Assembly: GCF_001686985.1 (NCBI RefSeq)
Contig: NZ_CP015318.1
Coordinates: 4,648,001 to 4,712,000, forward strand
Origin: Mesorhizobium amorphae CCNWGS0123
GTDB taxonomy: Bacteria > Pseudomonadota > Alphaproteobacteria > Rhizobiales > Rhizobiaceae
Direction of reading: 5' to 3'
DNA: 64,000 bases
The position numbers and the translations under genes were made by a program. The notes beneath the pieces were generated by a model. The model ran no database searches and was not told the origin of the DNA. It saw only the letters and a program-made list of their open reading frames with translations. Every line of letters begins with the position of its first letter. Positions within the stretch are counted from its first letter, which is position 1. This document shows, piece after piece, positions 18,429-25,532 of this stretch.

Positions 18429-18488
18429 TAATGCATGTCGCCCAAAAATGTGCAGCGGCTTTGGGATAACGACATGCATAAAAACAAT
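18429..18488. repeat. Palindromic intergenic repeat (ATGCATGTCG type)
   Basis: Outer arms ATGCATGTCG (18431-18440) and CGACATGCAT (18470-18479), plus inner CCCAAA (18441-18446) and TTTGGG (18460-18465), form a long hairpin between convergent genes. A degenerate copy is at 40335-40380. It resembles a dispersed Mesorhizobium repeat and may also act in transcription termination. Confidence 0.65.
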
Positions 18489-18491
18489 AAC

Positions 18492-18535
18492 CTAAAGCGC
18501 GTCGCATGAGGCCGTTCAGGCGCGACGCGCTTTAG
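18492..18535. repeat. Palindromic repeat, perfect 14-bp arms
   Basis: Arms CTAAAGCGCGTCGC (18492-18505) and GCGACGCGCTTTAG (18522-18535) are perfectly complementary around a 16-nt loop. The right arm contains the stop codon of the phosphatase gene. It lies right next to another repeat family and between convergent genes, so it could terminate both transcripts. Confidence 0.7.
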
Positions 18536-19038
18536 TCGATCCTGAACTCGAAGGGCGTGCCCTCAAAAGCATCAGCGCCGCGCCCGATCGCCTCTATCGC
18601 CTGGATCATGCGGCCATTGCGGTCGAGCAAGGCATCGGCGACGGCGATCAGCCGCGGGTTGGGCGTAGCCGAGGGCGACAGCGCCCGCAGCGTCTCAGCC
18701 AACTCAACCTCGTCGCGCTTCGGTGCCAGCGCTGCGGCGATGATGTAGGCCGACGCCGTCGACCGGCTGATGCCGGCATAGCAGTGGACGACCATGGGCT
18801 TCACGCGATCCCATTGGCGCGCGAACTGGAGCAGGTTTCGCACATGCTCTTCGCCCGGCATGGTCATGCCTTCCTGGGCCACCGCAATGTCGTGCATCAC
18901 CAGATGCAGATGGTTCTCCCTGGCGATCGAGGTTGGCCGTATCACCTCGGTGCCGGCGGCAAGCAACGAGAGCAGCCGCTCGGCACCGGTTCTCGCCACG
19001 GTCTCCTCGACTTTCGCCAGCGAACAGACATGGATCAT
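18532..19038 (-). CDS. Tyrosine/dual-specificity phosphatase-like protein
   Basis: This 168-residue protein carries VVHCYAGISRSTASAY with the Cys86-X5-Arg92 P-loop of cysteine-dependent phosphatases. An upstream DIAVAQEG segment may supply the general acid Asp. The ATG at 19038 overlaps the stop of cobC (ATGA), so it is translationally coupled to a cobalamin gene. Substrates in this family range from phosphotyrosine to nucleotides and lipids. Context raises the possibility of a phosphatase step in cobalamin assembly, but this is inference. Confidence 0.8.
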   Translation of the reverse strand: MIHVCSLAKVEETVARTGAERLLSLLAAGTEVIRPTSIARENHLHLVMHDIAVAQEGMTMPGEEHVRNLLQFARQWDRVKPMVVHCYAGISRSTASAYIIAAALAPKRDEVELAETLRALSPSATPNPRLIAVADALLDRNGRMIQAIEAIGRGADAFEGTPFEFRID

Positions 19039-20090
19039 CGCGCGATCTCCTTCGGCCCATCGTCGCGCCGTGCGGCCCAGTCGGCAAGCGCCGATTCGAG
19101 CCGCTGCCATTCCTCGTCGGAACCCGGCAGCCCGGCGCGCAGCACCTGTGGCCGGTCGGCAAAATGCCGAAGCAGCACGCCGCGCTCGCCAAGCGCCGAA
19201 AACAACCCGGCCGCATCGGTCAGACGAAGATAACGGAACAGCGCGGTTCCGCCGGCGACAGGCACATCGAAGCGGCCGAACAGCGTGTCGAGCCGGGCCG
19301 CATCCTGCGCCAGGCGCAGCCGCATGGCGGTCTGCCAATCCGTGTCGGCCAGCGCGCGGATGCCGTAGTCGAGCGCAGGGCCGGCGACCGCCCACGGCCC
19401 CAATTGCGCCTCCAGCCTCTCGACGGTCAGCGTGTCGGCCAAGGCAAAGCCGAGCCTCAGGCCGGCAAGGCCAAAGAACTTGCCAAAGGAGCGCAGCACC
19501 ACGATACCGCCCTGCCCGACATCGCCAGCCAGGCTTTCGGCGCGTGGGCCGACATCCATGAAAGCCTCGTCGACGACCAGCAGGCCGCCTGTGCCACGCA
19601 GTTTTCCGGCAAGATCGAGCAGCCTGCCGCGCTCGACGACACGTCCGTCGGGATTGTTGGGATTGACCACGATGGCGAGGTCAGCCGCGGCAAGTGCCGC
19701 GAAATCGTCGACCTCAGCCGCCGCATGGCCGGCGATCGCGGCCGCGCGCTTGTGCTCGGCATAGGTCGGCCCGAACACGAGAGCCTTGCCGGGCCTCACC
19801 AGCGAGGCGACGCGCGGCAACAGGATCTGCGTGCCGGGCGCCGCCGCCACGTGTGCGGCCGACGGCGCGCCATAGGCGCGCGCCGCGACCTCGGCCAGTT
19901 CACGGGCTCGCGCGGTTTCAGGCAATCGCGACAGGGTGGTAGCGGGCAGTTCGAAAAGCGGGTAGGAGAGCGGATTGATACCCGTCGAGAGGTCGACGAA
20001 AGGCTGTGGCGCGTGAGGGAAGAGCGCGCTCGCCCGGCCAAGGCTCCCGCCATGATCCACCGCAGCCATCGCTCCATCAAGAAGCTTCAT
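19035..20090 (-). CDS. cobC: Threonine-phosphate decarboxylase (cobalamin biosynthesis)
   Basis: This 351-residue PLP enzyme begins after DHGGSLGRA with VDLSTGINPLSYP, the CobC/CobD hallmark. It has IVVNPNNPDGR, VVDEAFMDV and RSFGKFFGLAGLRLGFA with the PLP lysine. It makes (R)-1-amino-2-propanol O-2-phosphate, the linker for the nucleotide loop of B12. Start ATG 20090 has AGGA 5 nt upstream. The start codon shares CATG with the divergent cobD gene. In the Pseudomonas denitrificans nomenclature used for rhizobia this gene is cobC. Confidence 0.9.
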   Translation of the reverse strand: MKLLDGAMAAVDHGGSLGRASALFPHAPQPFVDLSTGINPLSYPLFELPATTLSRLPETARARELAEVAARAYGAPSAAHVAAAPGTQILLPRVASLVRPGKALVFGPTYAEHKRAAAIAGHAAAEVDDFAALAAADLAIVVNPNNPDGRVVERGRLLDLAGKLRGTGGLLVVDEAFMDVGPRAESLAGDVGQGGIVVLRSFGKFFGLAGLRLGFALADTLTVERLEAQLGPWAVAGPALDYGIRALADTDWQTAMRLRLAQDAARLDTLFGRFDVPVAGGTALFRYLRLTDAAGLFSALGERGVLLRHFADRPQVLRAGLPGSDEEWQRLESALADWAARRDDGPKEIAR

Positions 20091-21066
20091 GTCGATCCTG
20101 ATTGCCTTCCTGTCGCTAGCCATCGAACGTATCCTGGGTTACCCGGACGGGCTGTTCCGCGCCATCGGCCATCCCGTCACCTGGTTCGGCAGGCTGATAT
20201 CCTTTCTCGACCGCAGGCTCAACCACGCCACTGATTCCGACGCGCTGCGTCGCCGCCGGGGCGTCAGGGCATTGCTGATCATCGTTCTGGTGCCGGCGGC
20301 CATGGCTTTCGCCGTGCAAATCCTGCTCTGGCAGATCTTTCCCGCCGGCCTGCTCGTCACGGCAATCCTGGCATCGTCGCTTCTCTCGCAGAAGAGCCTG
20401 GCCGAGCATGTCGAGGCAGTGGCCGATGCACTCGATACAGGCGGGCTGACGCTCGGCCGCATCGCCGTCTCGCGCATCGTTGGCCGCGATCCGGAAAAGC
20501 TCGACAAGCCGGGCGTTGCCCGCGCCGCAATCGAGAGCCTGGCCGAGAATTTTTCCGACGGCATCGTCGCGCCCGCCTTCTGGACGGGTGTCTGCGGGTT
20601 GGCCGGCGGCGTCGCTTATAAGGCCGCCAACACCGCCGATTCGATGATCGGTCACCGCACCCCACGCCACGAGGCGTTCGGCCGGGCTGCCGCCCGTTTC
20701 GACGATTTCATCAACCTGCCGGCCTCCAGGCTGACGGCGCTGCTGATCGTGCTTGCCGCTTTCATCGTCAAAGGCGCCGACCCGCGCAACGCCTGGCAGG
20801 CCGTGCGGCGCGACGCGAGAAAGCACCGCTCGCCCAATGCCGGCTGGCCGGAAGCAGCAATGGCCGGCGCGCTTGGTCTGGCGCTGGCCGGACCGCGCAG
20901 CTATGGCGGCGTCGTGGTCGAGGATGCCTTCATGGGCGAAGGCGGCCGGCGCGAGGCCGACAGCACCGATATCAGGCGGGCTCTGAAGCTGTACCAAGTT
21001 GCCGACTATCTGCTGATCGGACTGTTTGCGATCCTATCCGTGGTGCTCATCTACCTGACGTTCTGA
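20089..21066 (+). CDS. cobD: Adenosylcobinamide-phosphate synthase
   Basis: This 325-residue integral membrane protein matches CobD/CbiB: ERILGYPDGLFRAIGHPVTWFGRL at the N-terminus, SLAENFSDGIVAPAFW, ANTADSMIGHRTPRHEAFGRAAARFDD and a hydrophobic C-terminus. It attaches aminopropanol phosphate to adenosylcobyric acid. Its start codon overlaps that of the divergent cobC gene by 2 bp. It is convergent with cobO and a strong hairpin lies between them. Confidence 0.92.
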   Translation: MSILIAFLSLAIERILGYPDGLFRAIGHPVTWFGRLISFLDRRLNHATDSDALRRRRGVRALLIIVLVPAAMAFAVQILLWQIFPAGLLVTAILASSLLSQKSLAEHVEAVADALDTGGLTLGRIAVSRIVGRDPEKLDKPGVARAAIESLAENFSDGIVAPAFWTGVCGLAGGVAYKAANTADSMIGHRTPRHEAFGRAAARFDDFINLPASRLTALLIVLAAFIVKGADPRNAWQAVRRDARKHRSPNAGWPEAAMAGALGLALAGPRSYGGVVVEDAFMGEGGRREADSTDIRRALKLYQVADYLLIGLFAILSVVLIYLTF

Positions 21067-21071
21067 GCCGC

Positions 21072-21103
21072 GCCTTACCCTCACCCTTGTGGGAGGGTAA
21101 GGC
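21072..21103. terminator. Bidirectional hairpin between cobD and cobO
   Basis: GCCTTACCCTC-A-CCC and GGGAGGGTAAGGC pair around the loop TTGT, with one bulged base. It lies in the 39-bp gap between convergent genes. No long U-tract follows, so it may be an intrinsic-like or RNA-protecting hairpin rather than a classic terminator. Confidence 0.6.
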
Positions 21104-21105
21104 AC

Positions 21106-21720
21106 TCAGAACTCGATCCCTTGCTGCGCCTTCACGCCCGCCGCGAAATGGTGCTTGGTCAGACCCATCTCGGTGACGAGATCAGCCACCTCGACCAGCG
21201 CCGGCTTGGCGTTGCGTCCGGTGACGACCACGTGCAGGCCTTCACGCCGGCCTTTCAGCGCCGCGACCACCTTGTCGAGATCGAGATAGTCGTAGCGCAG
21301 CGCGATGTTGAGTTCGTCGAGCACCACGAGGCTGATCGACGGATCGGCCATCAGTTCCAGCGCCCTGGCCCAGGCCGCCTCGGCGGCGGCGATATCGCGC
21401 TTCAGATCCTGCGTTTCCCAAGTGAAACCCTCGCCCATCGCATGCCAGACGACGCGGTCGCCGAAGGCAGCGAAGGCTTCCTTCTCGCCGGTGTGCCATT
21501 TGCCCTTGATGAACTGGACGACGCCGACGCGCTTGCCGTAGCCGAGCATCCTGAGCGCCAGCCCGAAAGCGGCCGTGGTCTTGCCCTTGCCCGGACCTGT
21601 GTTGACGATCAGCAGGCCCTTCTCGATCGTCTTGCCCGCCACCTCGGCATCCTGCACCGCCTTGCGCTTGGCCATCTTGGCGCGATGGCGTTCCTCGTCC
21701 TTGGGATCGATATCGGTCAT
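21106..21720 (-). CDS. cobO: Corrinoid adenosyltransferase
   Basis: This 204-residue protein is of CobA/CobO/BtuR type: N-terminal helix, P-loop TGPGKGKTTAAFG (about residues 41-53), GVVQFIKGKW, VVLDELNIALRYDYLD and a conserved VTGRNAKPALVEVADLVTEM. It transfers the adenosyl group of ATP to cob(I)yrinate or cobinamide. It follows cobP by one base and is the last gene of the cbtB-cbtA-cobP-cobO operon controlled by the upstream B12 riboswitch. Confidence 0.94.
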   Translation of the reverse strand: MTDIDPKDEERHRAKMAKRKAVQDAEVAGKTIEKGLLIVNTGPGKGKTTAAFGLALRMLGYGKRVGVVQFIKGKWHTGEKEAFAAFGDRVVWHAMGEGFTWETQDLKRDIAAAEAAWARALELMADPSISLVVLDELNIALRYDYLDLDKVVAALKGRREGLHVVVTGRNAKPALVEVADLVTEMGLTKHHFAAGVKAQQGIEF

Positions 21721-21721
21721 C

Positions 21722-22237
21722 TCACTTCACCTTCAGCGGCAGCCCCGCCACCATCAGCAGCACCGTGTCGGCAATTGCCGCAACCTGCTGGTTGAGGCGG
21801 CCCGCGGCATCTCGAAACCGGCGGGCAAGCGCATTGTCCGGCACGATGCCCTGGCCGACTTCGTTGGACACCACGAACCACGGCCCGCGCGGCCGCGACA
21901 GCACATCCGTCAGCCGCAGGCATTCGGCCTCGACGTCGTTCTCGGCCAGCATATGGTTGGTCAGCCACAGCGTCAGGCAGTCGACCAGCACCGGCTGTCC
22001 GTCGGGCAAGGCGGCGAGCGCGCCGGCAAGATCGAGCGGCGCATCCATTGTTGCCCAGCCTTCGCCACGCCGCGAGCGGTGCAGCGCGATGCGCTCGCGC
22101 ATCTCCTGGTCATAGGCTTCCGCGGTGGCGATATAGGTCCAGGGCGCCGGCGCTGCCGTCACCAGAGTTTCGGCATGCGCGCTCTTGCCGGAGCGCGCAC
22201 CGCCGATGATGAAGGTCAATCCTTTGCGATCAGGCAA
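21722..22237 (-). CDS. cobP: Adenosylcobinamide kinase/adenosylcobinamide-phosphate guanylyltransferase
   Basis: This 171-residue enzyme has an N-terminal P-loop FIIGGARSGKSAHAE (GGARSGKS at 12-19) and TYIATAEAYDQEMRERIALHR, in which the second His region serves GMP transfer. VLVDCLTLWLTN and VVSNEVGQGIVPDN are CobP/CobU signatures. It phosphorylates and guanylylates adenosylcobinamide in the nucleotide-loop pathway. The only suitable start is a TTG at 22237, which overlaps the end of cbtA; the ribosome site is weak, consistent with translational coupling. Confidence 0.92.
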   Translation of the reverse strand: MPDRKGLTFIIGGARSGKSAHAETLVTAAPAPWTYIATAEAYDQEMRERIALHRSRRGEGWATMDAPLDLAGALAALPDGQPVLVDCLTLWLTNHMLAENDVEAECLRLTDVLSRPRGPWFVVSNEVGQGIVPDNALARRFRDAAGRLNQQVAAIADTVLLMVAGLPLKVK

Positions 22238-23018
22238 AGCTGTCGCGCAGGCTGGTCGCCGTGCCGGTGAATCGTCCGCGCACCACGCCGACGACGGCGC
22301 CGAGCACCAGCCAGAACACCAGATTGGTCACCGTCACCGCCACCACGAACTGGTGATGCAGGCCTTCGGGGATCGGCGTCTCAAAACTGTCGGGCTGCGG
22401 CGCGCCGACGATATGCGGCGCGACGATCAAGGCCACGGCCAGGATCGCCAGCGGCAGCGACTTGCGGAAGGCGATCAGGCCGAGACCGGCCGCGGTCGCC
22501 GCCACCGTTGCCCACCACCAGATCTGGCGTTCGGTGAGGTCGGCCGCCGGCATGGCCGGCAGTTCCGGCGGCAGGCCGAGGCCCGGCGCCAGCGTGAAAG
22601 CGGCAAAACCGGCCAGCCCCCAGAACACGCCCTGGCGCCAATTGCCGATGCCGCCGGCAAACTCCGAAACCGCGACCAGGACCAGTGCGAAGCCGATGCC
22701 GGTGACGATGTTGGCCAGCACGCTGAAGGCGAAGCGCTCGAATCCATCGGCCGGCGCCCAGCCTTCGTCCTCCGCCGGAGCCGCCGCCTCAGCCGGCGCC
22801 GGTGCGGCGCTGCTCATGGCATTGGTATCCGTAGCGTTGGCGGCCGGCGCTGCCGGCGCCGCGGCATGCTCATGCTGGTGGCCACCTCCGGCCTGTTCAT
22901 AGACCTCGGCCTTCAGGATGAGCGGCACGGTGGCGAAGGCCTGCATGCAGGCGAGAACGACGCCGGCCACGAGCCCTGCGATCGCCGCGATGAACACGAC
23001 GTTGCGAAACAGATTCAT
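22230..23018 (-). CDS. cbtA: CbtA family cobalt transporter subunit
   Basis: This 262-residue membrane protein has six or so hydrophobic segments and a long Ala/Pro-rich periplasmic or cytoplasmic loop with a His-rich stretch (GGGHQHEHAA), typical of CbtA. CbtA proteins are predicted from B12-regulon studies to take up cobalt with the small CbtB subunit. It is followed by cobP with an 8-nt overlap and preceded by cbtB with a 15-bp gap. Expression is probably shut by cobalamin through the riboswitch at 23258-23425. Confidence 0.9.
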   Translation of the reverse strand: MNLFRNVVFIAAIAGLVAGVVLACMQAFATVPLILKAEVYEQAGGGHQHEHAAAPAAPAANATDTNAMSSAAPAPAEAAAPAEDEGWAPADGFERFAFSVLANIVTGIGFALVLVAVSEFAGGIGNWRQGVFWGLAGFAAFTLAPGLGLPPELPAMPAADLTERQIWWWATVAATAAGLGLIAFRKSLPLAILAVALIVAPHIVGAPQPDSFETPIPEGLHHQFVVAVTVTNLVFWLVLGAVVGVVRGRFTGTATSLRDSFA

Positions 23019-23033
23019 GATCTCAGACCCTCG

Positions 23034-23213
23034 TCAGTGGCAGGGAAACGCCATCGAATGGCGATAGTCGTGCGCGGCATTGTGGACCGCTTCGATATGC
23101 GAGAAGCCGACAACGCCGATGACGAAAATGCCCAGAAACGCGCTCAGCACGAGCTGCGTGAAGCGCGACTGCGAGGAGACGGAAGCGCCGAGAGAGACCG
23201 AAGCGGTATTCAT
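23034..23213 (-). CDS. cbtB: CbtB family cobalt transporter small subunit
   Basis: This 59-residue gene is easily missed. It starts at ATG 23213 with an AAGGA ribosome site and ends at TGA 23034-23036. The product has a single hydrophobic helix (LVLSAFLGIFVIGVVGF) followed by a C-terminal region with histidines (SHIEAVHNAAHDYRHS) and a final Cys-His, the family pattern for cobalt-binding CbtB. It directly precedes cbtA and is the first gene after the cobalamin riboswitch. Confidence 0.93.
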   Translation of the reverse strand: MNTASVSLGASVSSQSRFTQLVLSAFLGIFVIGVVGFSHIEAVHNAAHDYRHSMAFPCH

Positions 23214-23257
23214 GTCTTGTCCTTTCGCCCTCCACCCGAGGGCACAGAAGTCAGTTC

Positions 23258-23425
23258 CTGTCGCCGGCAGGTCTCCTGGCTCGCGGATCAGCGCCCTTCC
23301 CCACCTTCCCGAAGAAAATCTTCAGTGGCTTATGGAGAGGACTACCGCACACAGTTGCGGGGGCAGCCACGGCATTGGGCGTTTTTTTGCCCGCACCGCA
23401 TTCCCTCTTGGCTCCAAACGGAACC
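23258..23425 (-). promoter_or_regulatory. Cobalamin (B12) riboswitch
   Basis: Read on the minus strand, the leader contains the B12 riboswitch core GCCACTG (complement of 23325-23331) and, at its 3' end, the hallmark CCAGGAGACCTGCC (complement of 23266-23279), separated by a G/C-rich multi-stem region. It lies 45 bp upstream of cbtB. A GCCCTC/GAGGGC hairpin at 23227-23243 just before the AAGGA ribosome site of cbtB may be the expression platform. It is predicted to repress the cbtB-cbtA-cobP-cobO operon when cobalamin is abundant. Confidence 0.92.
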
Positions 23426-23510
23426 GACGACAGTTTGTGACTATACGGAGAATCGCCGCGCCCGGCAAACCAAATTCCGCCACCGGCCATCGTGAAAGCG
23501 GCGCATGGCT

Positions 23511-24203
23511 CTACCCCCGCAATGCAGCGATCCGCTCAGCCACGAGATGCTGCAACCGCCACAGATGGCGGTCGTGAATGCCGCGCTGCTCGAGGTTCTT
23601 CACCGTGTTGTAGAGATAGTCGGCGCCGGAGCCCCAGTGCCCGCAACACGTCGCCAGCCTTTCGACCACCTCGTCTTCGTCGAGCGGCCCGGCATAGGTA
23701 GTGCCCTTGCGGTTGATGACGAAAGCCAGGCCCTTGAGCGGCCCGCTGTCGCTCGCCAGCGTGAGCAGGCGCGGATGGTAGCTGGTCGGCTTCAGCGTCA
23801 CTTCGCGCCGCAAAAGCTTGTCGAGTTGCTGGCGCCGATCGCCATCGCCCAGCCGGAAGGCGACGCCCTTGCATTGCCCGCCGCGATCCAGCGCCATCAT
23901 CAGGCCGGGCTGGTCCTTGGTGCCGCGCCAGCGGGTCATCTTCATGCAGAAGGAGCGGTGCCAGCCGCGCGCCACCGCCACCCGCTCCTCGACATGATCG
24001 ATTTCGGGCTTCCAGATCAGCGACCCGTAGCCGAACAGCCACAGTGGTTCCGTCGCAGGCAGCTTTGCCTCCAGCGCGTCCACCATCGCCTCATAGTCGC
24101 TGTCGTCCAGATGCGCCGCGTCCGGGTCCGGTCCGGTGTCCTCGACCGCGCGAAAACAACGGGCGACCAACTCCTCGGTGAGCGACATTGTTCTTGCGGA
24201 CAT
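23511..24203 (-). CDS. Gamma-glutamylcyclotransferase, ChaC-like
   Basis: This 230-residue protein has the ChaC motif WLFGYGSLIWKP (about residues 55-66) and downstream AVARGWHRSFCMKMTRWRGT, GVAFRL and a YLYNTVKNLEQRGIHD C-terminal region. ChaC enzymes degrade glutathione to 5-oxoproline and Cys-Gly. The first ATG at 24203 is used; a second in-frame ATG is at 24188. A longer frame extends through the oppositely oriented Rieske gene and is spurious. It diverges from that oxygenase gene over a 144-bp gap. Confidence 0.87.
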   Translation of the reverse strand: MSARTMSLTEELVARCFRAVEDTGPDPDAAHLDDSDYEAMVDALEAKLPATEPLWLFGYGSLIWKPEIDHVEERVAVARGWHRSFCMKMTRWRGTKDQPGLMMALDRGGQCKGVAFRLGDGDRRQQLDKLLRREVTLKPTSYHPRLLTLASDSGPLKGLAFVINRKGTTYAGPLDEDEVVERLATCCGHWGSGADYLYNTVKNLEQRGIHDRHLWRLQHLVAERIAALRG

Positions 24204-24347
24204 GACTTGCGACCTGGGCGACCGGCGGAATACCGGAGAGGATGAATCGACCATAAAGTTCGCGATCGCGAGCCACAATGGCGGCGGCGCGCGCCAATTG
24301 ACAAAGGTCCCGGCCGGGTGTCGGCTGCTCCATCCAGGGAGCCAGCC

Positions 24348-25529
24348 ATGCAACCCGATCAGAGCGAACGCGACCTCTACAATGGCCTGACGCGGCTTGA
24401 GCCGACGCTGCCGTCGCCGGCCTATTGGGACGCCGATGCCTACCAGCGCGACCTCGACGCCATCTGGTACAAAAGCTGGCTGCTGGTCTGCCGCGAGGCC
24501 GACCTTGGCCAGCCGCTGGCATTCAGGACCTTTCGTGTCGGCACTCAGGAGATCGTCGTGCTGCGCGACGACACCGGCGAATTGCGTGCCTTTCACAACA
24601 CCTGCCGTCACCGTGGTTCGCAGCTTTGCCAGGAGAGCGAGGGCCGGCTGAAGGCACGACTGATCACTTGCCCCTACCATGCCTGGTCCTATTCGCTGCG
24701 CGGCGATCTGGTGCGCGTGCCGTCGAAGTCGCTGCCCGAGGGCTTCGACAAGGCCGATCATCCGCTCTACCGCGTGGCGCTGTCGGTATGGCGCGGTTTC
24801 GTCTTCGTCAATCTGGCCGAAGATGCCGGCGGCTCGGCGGAAACCTCCTTCGATCCCGCGTCCGGCAACCTTGCCAACTGGCCGCTTGAGACATTGGCCA
24901 GCGGCCATGTGCTGCGCAAGGTCATGAATTGCAACTGGAAGATCTTCTGGGAGAACTTCAACGAATGCCTGCACTGCCCCGGCGTCCACAAGGACCTGTC
25001 GCGGCTGGTGCCGATCTATGGCCGCGGCCTGATGGGCAGGCACGACGACCCCGAATGGGCCCTTCACGCCGACAATGATGCACCGGAATTTTCCGGCGGC
25101 CTGCGCGCCGGCGCCGAAACCTGGTCGCGCGACGGGCAGGCGCATGGTCCGGTTTTTGCCGGCCTGACGTCGGCCGAACGCGCCGCCGGGCAGACCTACG
25201 CCACCAGCCTGCCGTCGATGTTCATCGTCGGCCATGTCGACTATGTCCGCACAGTGCGGCTGGTGCCGCTTGGCCCGGAGCAGACCGAACTCACCGCCGA
25301 ATGGCTGTTTCCGGCCGAGGCGCTGGCGGCGCCCCAGGCCGACATCGACAACATCGTCGCCTTCGGCCGGCAGGTGCTGGAGGAAGACGCCGCGATTTGC
25401 GAGGTCAACCAGAAGGGTCTGCGCTCGCTGCGCCACGAGGCCGGCGTGCTGATGCCCGAGGAGTATGACCTGCACCGTTTTCACGAGTGGGTGCGCGAGC
25501 GTCACAGCGCAGTCTCACCCAAGGCCTGA
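24348..25529 (+). CDS. Rieske-type aromatic ring-hydroxylating / N-demethylating oxygenase, alpha subunit
   Basis: This 393-residue protein has an N-terminal Rieske [2Fe-2S] domain with Cys86-X-His88 and Cys108-X2-His111 (NTCRHRGSQLCQ, CPYHAW). The catalytic domain carries NWKIFWENFNECLHCPGVH, which supplies the mononuclear iron histidines and bridging acidic residue. It is closest in style to GbcA, choline monooxygenase and stachydrine demethylase rather than to biphenyl dioxygenases. No reductase gene is adjacent, so an electron donor must be encoded elsewhere. ATG 24348 follows GGGAG. Given the demethylation operon nearby, a betaine-type substrate is plausible but unproven. Confidence 0.85.
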   Translation: MQPDQSERDLYNGLTRLEPTLPSPAYWDADAYQRDLDAIWYKSWLLVCREADLGQPLAFRTFRVGTQEIVVLRDDTGELRAFHNTCRHRGSQLCQESEGRLKARLITCPYHAWSYSLRGDLVRVPSKSLPEGFDKADHPLYRVALSVWRGFVFVNLAEDAGGSAETSFDPASGNLANWPLETLASGHVLRKVMNCNWKIFWENFNECLHCPGVHKDLSRLVPIYGRGLMGRHDDPEWALHADNDAPEFSGGLRAGAETWSRDGQAHGPVFAGLTSAERAAGQTYATSLPSMFIVGHVDYVRTVRLVPLGPEQTELTAEWLFPAEALAAPQADIDNIVAFGRQVLEEDAAICEVNQKGLRSLRHEAGVLMPEEYDLHRFHEWVRERHSAVSPKA

Positions 25530-25532
25530 ACA

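Noticed and set aside
24204..25505. Upstream extension of the ChaC gene to a 664-codon minus-strand frame
   Set aside because: The extension is antisense to the Rieske gene; ChaC homologues begin near the ATG at 24203.
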